A DNA stretch of 64,000 nucleotides, taken from contig NC_089978.1 of the NCBI RefSeq assembly GCF_036417845.1, positions 137,014,288 to 137,078,287 on the forward strand, written 5' to 3'. The stretch comes from Apteryx mantelli. Taxonomy: Eukaryota > Chordata > Aves > Apterygiformes > Apterygidae. Position numbers and translations under genes: made by a program. Below the pieces are notes generated by a model. The model was given only the letters and a program-made list of their open reading frames with translations. It had not been told where the DNA came from and searched no databases. This document shows, piece by piece, positions 56,646 through 64,000 of the stretch; positions within the stretch are counted from its first letter, which is position 1; every line of letters begins with the position of its first letter.

Positions 56646-57284
56646 AAGAGCAAAGAGAAGTTTGGGCTGAGAAGGAAAGAGCTGGTTACATGCGAACTAA
56701 GGCAGTAGTTGTAATTAGCACAGATGAGAAACAGAGAAAGGTTTTAGGATGCTGATGTGTTGCTAAGATATTTAATAAAGGAATTTTTAAAACTTAAATT
56801 AATGTTAAAATGTCCTTACTATGGTAAGGGCATATTCTGGAAAGGTGTGGGATGACTGAAGAATCCTTTTATTTGGAAAATTACTTTCTTTTGGGGATCT
56901 CCAATGTACAAAGCTGTTTTTTAGGGTAAAGTCATTTAAAGATGATTTCTGGAAAAGGTCAAGCCCTGTTCTTTCAAAGTTCATGTAGGGAGTGTTATGA
57001 CAGTACAGCAGGGTGTTGCGCTCGGAAAAAGACAATATATGATCGGGAAAAAGTTCATAGTTGAGGGTTACCTTCTTTGACTCTTTAGAAAATAGAATAA
57101 ATATGTTAGGATCAGCATAGTATTTCTCCACTTGTCATGTGATTTGTTATGGACCTGAGGGTCGAGTCAACCCTGCCCATGGCCAGCTTAGCAATATCCA
57201 GAGAATATGAGTGGATCAGGAATGAGTCATTGCTTTTTCCTCTCTGCATAACACTACAATTGTGATAAAGCAGGAATATGTTAA

Positions 57285-59252
57285 GGAACTGGAGAGAACA
57301 GGAGACCTGCATGGATGAACAAGGAGCTCCTGGCAAAACTCAAACATAAAAAGGAAGTATATAGAAGGTAGAAGCAGGGACAAGTAACCTGGGAGGAATA
57401 TAGGGATGTTGTCTGAGTATGCAGGGATGGGGCTAGGAAGGCTAGGGCCCATCTGGAGTTTAATCTGGTGAGGGATGTCAAGGACAACAAGAAGGGCTTC
57501 TGTAAGTTTATCAGTAGCAAAAGGAAGACTAGGGGAAAAGTGGGCCCAGTGCTGAATGGGAAAGGGGCCCTGGTGACAAGAGATAGAGAAAAGGCTGAGG
57601 TACGAAATGCCTTCTTTGCCTCGGTCTTTACTGGTAAGATTAATCTTCAGAAATCCCTGGCTGTTTAGACCAGGAAGAAATTCTGGAGAAAGGAAGACTT
57701 TGCCTTGGTGGAGGAAGATCGGGTTAGGGATCACTTAAGCAAACTGGAAATCCACAAGTCGACGGACCCTGATGGGTTGTACCCACGAGTGCTGAGGGAG
57801 CTGGCCGATGTTATTGCAAGGCCACTCTCAATCATCTGTGAAAGGTCATGGAGATCAGGAGAGGTGCCTGAGGACTGGAAGAAAGCAAATGTCGCTCCAG
57901 TCTTCAAAAAGGGCAAGAAGGAGGACCCAGGAAACTACAGGCCAGTCAGCCTCACCTCCATCCCTGGAAAGGTGATGGAGCAGCTCATCCTGTATACCCT
58001 TTCCAAGCATATGAAGGATAAGAAGGTGACTGGGAGTAGTCAGCATGGATTCACAGAGGGGAAATCATGCTTTACCAACCTAATAGCCTTCTGTGCTGGA
58101 ATGACTGTCTGGGTGGATGAGGGGAGAGCAGTGGATGTTGTCTACCTTGACTTCAGGAAGGCTTTTGACACTGTCTCCCATAACAACCTCATAGGCAAGC
58201 GGATAAAGTATGGGCTAGATGAGCAGACAGTGAGGTGGGTTGAAAGCTGGCTGCATGGCCGAGCTGAGAGGGTCATGATCAGTGGTGCAAAGCCTAGCTG
58301 GATGCCGGTCACTAGGCTTGTGTCCCAAGGGTCAGTACTGTTCAACTTTTCACTGATGACCTGGATGATACGGTGAATCATACCCTCAGCAAGTTTGCTG
58401 ATGATACAGAACTGGGAGGGGTGGCTGATATGCCAGAGGGCTGTGCTGTCATTCAGTGGGATCTTGACAGGCTTGAGAGATGGAAAGACAGGAACCTCGT
58501 GAAATTCAATAAAGGCAAGTGCAGGGCCCTGCACGTAGAGAGGAATAACCTCATGCACCAGTGCAGGCTGGGGGCTGACCTGCTGGAAAGCAGCTCTGCG
58601 GAGAAGGAGCTGGGGGTGCTGGTGGACACCAAGCTGACCATGAGCCAGCAATGTGCCTTTGTGGCCAAGAAGGCCAATGGTATCTTGGGCTGCATTAGGA
58701 ATAGCGCTGCAGGTTGAGGGAGATGGTCCTTCCACTCCACTCGGCCCTGGTGAGGCTGCATCTGGAGTACTGTGTCCGGTTCTGGGCTCCCTGGTGTAAG
58801 AGAGATATGGAGCTACTGGAGTGAATTCAGCAAAGGGCCACTAAGATGGCTGAGGAACTGGAGCATCTCTCCTCTGAGGAAAGGCTGAGAGAGCTGGGAC
58901 TGTTTAGCATAGAGAAGAGGAGGCCTAGTGGAATCTTATAAATAAGTTTAAATATCTGAAGGGAAGGTGTAAAGAGGATGGGGCCAAACTCTTCTCAGTG
59001 GTGACAGGATGAGAGGCAGTGGGCACAAACTGAAACACAGGAAGGACTGTTTGAATCTAAGAAAAAACTTCTTTACTGTGAGAGTGACTGAGCACTGGAT
59101 CAGGTTGCCCAGAGCAGTTGTGGAGTCTCCATCCTTGGAGATATTCAAAAGCTCTCTGGACAGGGTCCTGGGCAACGCACTCTAGGTGACCCTGCTTGGA
59201 CAAGATGATCTCCAGAGGTCCCTTTCAATCTCAGCCATTCTGTGAACTGTCT
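57285..59252 (+). mobile_element. CR1 LINE, 5'-truncated, with broken reverse transcriptase
   Basis: Non-LTR retrotransposon of the CR1 family, about 2 kb, starting inside ORF2. Reverse-transcriptase motifs are clear: NYRPVSL near 57,935, the AFDTVSHN block near 58,165 and the catalytic FADD near 58,390. The frame is lost between the first part (to 58,376) and the FADD part (from 58,373), where the segment normally encoding GPVLFN and neighbours is shortened, and again after 58,717. The 3' UTR ends near CATTCTGTGA at 59,243. It is dead for retrotransposition. Confidence 0.93.
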
Positions 59253-61379
59253 TCTCCTCTTTACTCAGTGCAGTGCATGGTAGAATTTCATTTTTATTAA
59301 AGTTCTCATTGGGAAGAAATAAACTTTTACATTGTTTGCTCATGTGTAACAAAATGCTCTCTTGGTGACAAAAGAGTATACTCCGTCCTCTCTCTCCAGC
59401 TCTCCTGGTCTGCTGAAGCTGCCTCCCCAACACTCTGCTGCTCCTTCCAGCCTCTCTTAAGTGAAACTCAAATGGCTGGATGTCAGTGCTATGCTTCCTG
59501 GAAAAAGACCATCACCTCAGGCTTTATGGGTTACTTCCTCCACTTTTGTAGTGTCCTTTCTGTGCAGTTTGTAATGAGGTAGGATGTTGGTCTCCACTGC
59601 AAGATTTTAGATGCTTTCTTTATTGCACAGGTGTCTTTGGGAACATCATGAAGTGTCTCTGTGAGAAGAAGTCTATCCCTTTCGTTAGGGGGTACCAGTC
59701 TTAAACTTTTCCTTTCCTTTACAGACTGCTTTGGAAAACACTTCAGATTATATTAAACCATTTTTGCTGTTATTCACCACTTGTATTCCTTGCTGTCAAA
59801 AATAAACCTTGAGGGCTGGAGTTTGTAGCTTAGGGCATGTCCTTGGGCAAAGCACTGCTGCCTTTGCCCTGACTGCAAGCAAAGTAGAACAGAGTGCATC
59901 TGAATTCCACATTTCACACAGGAGAAAGCACATATAGGAAACATGGCATCCCCAATGGGTAATTAACTCCATTTTGATGACAGTGGGATGTATTAGGCTG
60001 TCATACTGCTAGTTGAGGAAGGGTGAAAAATCCTATTGTTGAAGAACTTTTTAAACCAAGCATTTAAAACAGATAGACGTGTTCTGGGAGTTCTTTACTA
60101 GCTTCAGGGAAATGAGGCAGCCTGAATCATAAGCATTTGTAGCTCCAATAACTTTAAATGGACAAAGGAATTAATTAAGCTTAGTATTTCTTTTCAGTGA
60201 AGTGAATACGATACATATTACAATAACTCTGAAGTAATAACAGCAATTTAAAAGATTTGAAGTTTACATTGGTCTTTATTTCAAAATGTACAGTAGGAAT
60301 ATTTTTATTATTTAAGTTCTTTTAAAAACATATTTTCTGTTGGCTGTCATAGCCTTTCAAGTGCAAACTCTGTCATGTTGTTCTAATGCCTGATATTTCT
60401 GAAGGTGGAAATGACTAATAGCTAGGGAGTTTATTTTCATGATCCCTGTTGTTAAAAGCGCAGAAAAGGAAACAAACTGCATTAACTAGTGAAAAGCTAA
60501 TTATATTTCTGAGGTCGAGCCACTGCATGTCTCTAGAACCAGCTTAATGGTGTGAACTGACATTGGGTTTTTACACTGATACTGTTAAAGTAGAACTGCC
60601 TTTGCTGTGGGCAGTCTTCACTGATTTATAATTGCTTGGACTGATCTGTGTATTCTCATAATAAGGATATGCTGGGATATATCAGGTTCATGGAGGCACA
60701 GGATCATGAGAGCTGTATTAACCTTATGGGGCATGCCTGGGGAGGCGACAGGGCTAGACTGAGGAAGGAACTCAAGAGGGAGTAAGTGAAATTGCAGGAG
60801 TCTTGTGAAGGCAGTAGGCTAAGGGAGAGGAAGTCTGCAGCCATCCCCTGGGAGGAAAGACTGAAAAGGAAGGATAAGGTGGCACAGTGAACAGAGGAAG
60901 AGAAACTGAAATATCACACATAGTGGGTTTGAGGGTCACAAGCTCAAAGCTTGCGACTCTGTGCTGGGGAAGTGGGATTAACTTAAATCCTAGGAGTAGA
61001 GGGCTCCTTGAGCTTTCCTGTATTTGGTGTCCTTCAAGTTACCTTCTAATTAAAGTCATTTGACCTGAAGGATTGAGTGAGGCAGGGCTTGAAGTCGAAG
61101 GACTCCTGGGTATAGGACACTGGTGAGAAGGACTCTTTGGAAAGATAATGTTGTGACAAGGCTAGATGAGTACTTTCTGACTGATACAGTTTTATCTATG
61201 TCAGAAGTCTGCACTGCTCTGTAAAACCTTCAGTTAATCGCTACTAATTTCCAAATGAATATGGCTACAGAGGTTCAAAGTCTCTGAAACACCCTTACAT
61301 ACTCTACTGTTACTAACCTCAGCTCTTAGTCTTTTGCAGTTTAATAGTGAATGCTATCTGCTGAAGGGAGATATGGCAG

Positions 61380-61421
61380 TATGGTGATAAACACTGTTTG
61401 TATGGTGATAAACACTGTTTT
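61380..61421 (+). repeat. 21-bp tandem duplication
   Basis: Two adjacent copies of TATGGTGATAAACACTGTTT (plus one base), identical to each other, followed by a partial third copy (TATGGTG). Confidence 0.9.
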
Positions 61422-64000
61422 TATGGTGTTTGCAGCCATCCTCAGAACTCATATTGAGCACATGTAAGGAGACTTTCTATCTGGATTTTCTCGTTTTTTT
61501 TAAATAATTCAAGAAAGTTTTTGAAAGCATATTTTCTTCTGTGTGACCTAGTCACCATTTTTTACCCTAGTTCTGCATACATAGTTCAGAGTAAGATGAC
61601 TCTGCCTGGGATGTTCAGCTAGCTTTGTTTTAAACAGTTTTGTGATTTCTCAAATATCTACTTATCTCAAAATCAGCTTTGCTTTGAATTTTATGTTGAG
61701 AGTGTAATCTTATGCAAATGAAGGATGCTGCTCTACCTTGATTGAAGAAAGTGCATCTGAAGCTATGGAGGATTGAATGCAACATGCTAAGAATGTCTAG
61801 CATGTTGTTTCCTTGTTAACTTGAGGACAGTGCTGTTTATGTGTATTTATATACATATGGGGAAGATAGCATCAGGGAAATGGGATAATGGCTCTGGCAA
61901 TTGAAGAGACCTTTACTGACCAGCTGTCCAGAGTACATCTCCTTGTGAAATAAAACTAAATGGCTGGCTTAAAAGCCTGTAAAGGAAACCTTCCAAATAT
62001 AAATAATTTAAAGTGATGCTGTTTCTTATGGCAAAGTATTCAGATGGGTCTCTTCAGTGCTGCTTTGCTGTCTCTGAGTTTTGTCAAGTTAACAGTGGCT
62101 CTGAGTGTTAAAAAGACTCTGGTGATCTGTTTGCCAGAAACAGGGAAAGTGACAGAACAGGAAAGAATCTTGCATTTCATAGCACCTGGGATGCTTTTGA
62201 TAGCAACAGAGGCAGCTAGAGGGAGTATATAAATCCTGTAGATACCTATTACCTAGCTATTTGGTGACATAAAAGAGGAAGAGGAAAGTGAAGAACTGCA
62301 ACTCTGGAAAAAAATTTCAACTTATTCCCCTCAGAGGCGCTTGAGGTGGGGGATGGGCTTGGCATTACACTGTGAAGCTGTTCCTGTTTTATGTTGGTAA
62401 TGGGGAAGATCCAGGATAATATTTCAGGTGAATGCAATTATAGATTAGAATAAGAAACTCCTGTTAAGAGTAATTGCTGGAACCAGTGGTCCATAAAGAA
62501 GGGTATAAAAGAGAGGAAGAGACTTTGCTGTGAACAGGAGTTGTTTGGGAGTGTTCTCTATTCTGAATATAGAAGACAAAGTGAAAAGGACTGTGAAACA
62601 GAAGGGATCTCCTGTGGAGAACCAGCAGGAGGAAATGAGAATAGAGAGAGATTCTTAAGTCCCTGCACCCATGTAAATTCATCTGCATGGTTCTGAATTT
62701 TTCTTGTTCCATGTTCTCCCACCCTTTCCTTGCGGGGTGGTTACCATAGAATATCTCCTAAGAGTTATATAAGAGACTTTCCCTTTTTGAGTCTATTCTC
62801 AAGACACCTTTCTCAAGGAGGTCTTTCCTAAACAATTTAATTCATCTTGAGTTCTTTCTCTCTTTTGCTCTTAGGCTTTCCTTTTCTCACTCTACTAGTT
62901 GGAGTTTCCTACTCTCCAGGGACCCCTAAGTGATATCTACTATGTCTTGCTTTCTTTTAAGTAAGCAAAAATTTTAGCTAGGGTCTGAAAGTAGCCTGGT
63001 TTTCCCAGCTATGTAGTCTCTATCTTCCACTCTTCCTTGTTGTTCCCCTCTCCTCTTTGAAGAGCTGAGGAAGTTCATGAATGTACTTAGTAGAACTAGG
63101 TTATCCTGTTTTGGTGTGTGTAGTTGTAGTTGTGTGTGTGTCCCCCCCCGTTTTTACATTAAACCACCACAGGAGAAACAAAACTGTAGCTCAAGTCATT
63201 TAGATTTGCAGCTGTTTTTTAAAGGGCTTTAAGAAGAAATGCTGCTAAGTTTGCAGGAATCTACACCTTTCTTCCTGCTTTAGCAAACAGTGTTTCATTC
63301 CTCTGTTTTTAGACTTCAAAGTCACTTCTTGAACTCTCCTCAAGACACTTGTCTCTTTTGGAGGTGCCAAGGCATTACTGTTAAGAGGCATTGAGAGGTT
63401 ATGTTCTTTGCTCTATGTTCCTCTGAAGTCAATAGAAGATAACTATCAGGCTGTTTCAGCTTGAATCACTAGACAGGCCTGTTACTGTTTGAGAGATAAG
63501 TTAGTGGATAGAGGTGTAGCTTTTATTTTGATTAATAAAAGGCACTTGTCCCATGTTTCAGGTGCAAAATATCCCCACAGCAAACTCAAAGCTGTCAGTG
63601 ACACCAAAGTAGGCGCTTACCTAGTGCTGATGGCATTAGTCTGAGGCATCCATTTAAAAAACAAAAAAAGCTTTGCTTGCCCTTGGGACATGATTTGAGG
63701 AACTGAAAGATGTGTGTGCTTTATTTTAGAGGACAGATGTGGTAATGTACCTAATGGTTGTAAGGAGATAAGTGCTTACATAGCATTGAGCTTTCTAGAA
63801 GAGAAAAGAGCTTTATTTTTTTTTTCTGCTTTTTTTTCCCCAACTGTCTGGTTACAAGAATCCTGGCTTGGAAGGCAGACCTATCTCCTGCCCTCCTTTT
63901 GCTGTGAGCAGTGGATTGGATGAGTTGCCTGGCTGTTGAGTACAGTTTCCCACTCTTTTAGAAAACAGAGTGAAACATGTTAGTTTCTCAAGGACTCAAG

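Larger units (their letters stand above)
53601..64000 (+). other. Putative first intron of TSPAN9 (continues past the window)
   Basis: No coding exon was recognised through the end of the window. It contains a MIR-like remnant (54,428-54,515), an unclassified repeat with AGGTCA motifs (55,810-56,225), a CR1 (56,238-56,645), a 2-kb CR1 (57,285-59,252) and a 21-bp tandem duplication (61,380-61,421). From 59,253 to 64,000 nothing else was identified. If the promoter call is wrong this is intergenic. Confidence 0.4.

Overview
This is a vertebrate, almost certainly avian, chromosomal window. It has large GT-AG introns, several CR1 LINE fragments (two ending in the diagnostic ATTCTGTG-type 3' octamer repeats), bird-type LTR remnants and a TATA-less CpG island. 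No prokaryotic features, rRNA, tRNA or CRISPR arrays are seen. The species cannot be fixed from the sequence.

Positions 1-43,235 hold the 3' part of one plus-strand gene, TEAD4 (RTEF-1/TEF-3), a TEA-domain transcription factor of the Hippo pathway. All eleven coding exons were found by protein homology, consensus splice sites and matching phases. They join into 433 codons plus a stop, against 434 residues in human TEAD4, if translation starts at a UUG codon at 2,601, as reported for vertebrate TEAD4. Exons 1-3 encode the TEA DNA-binding domain, exons 4-7 the proline-rich linker, and exons 7-11 the YAP/TAZ-binding domain. The first intron inside the coding region is 18.5 kb. The 5' UTR exons and promoter lie upstream of the window.

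Positions 43,236 to about 52,650 are intergenic, with CR1 fragments and one copy of an unclassified repeat. A 68-bp minisatellite (52,741-52,975) abuts a CpG island (about 52,980-53,600). The island contains a plausible non-coding first exon with a strong donor at 53,372/53,373. In human the next gene downstream of TEAD4 on the same strand is TSPAN9, so this is inferred to be a TSPAN9 promoter and the rest of the window its first intron. No TSPAN9 coding exon is present to prove it.

Mobile DNA: a roughly 2-kb CR1 with a broken reverse transcriptase (57,285-59,252); a closely related 0.56-kb CR1 3' end (13,268-13,828); older CR1 pieces; two minus-strand LTR-type elements in TEAD4 introns, each with internal tandem repeats; MIR/CORE-SINE-like remnants; and various microsatellites. 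I found no evidence of an undescribed enzymatic or defence system. The most interesting points are the non-AUG start of TEAD4, the repeat-bearing LTRs, the repeat-packed edge of the CpG island, and a repeat-derived cluster of AGGTCA half-sites in the putative TSPAN9 intron.
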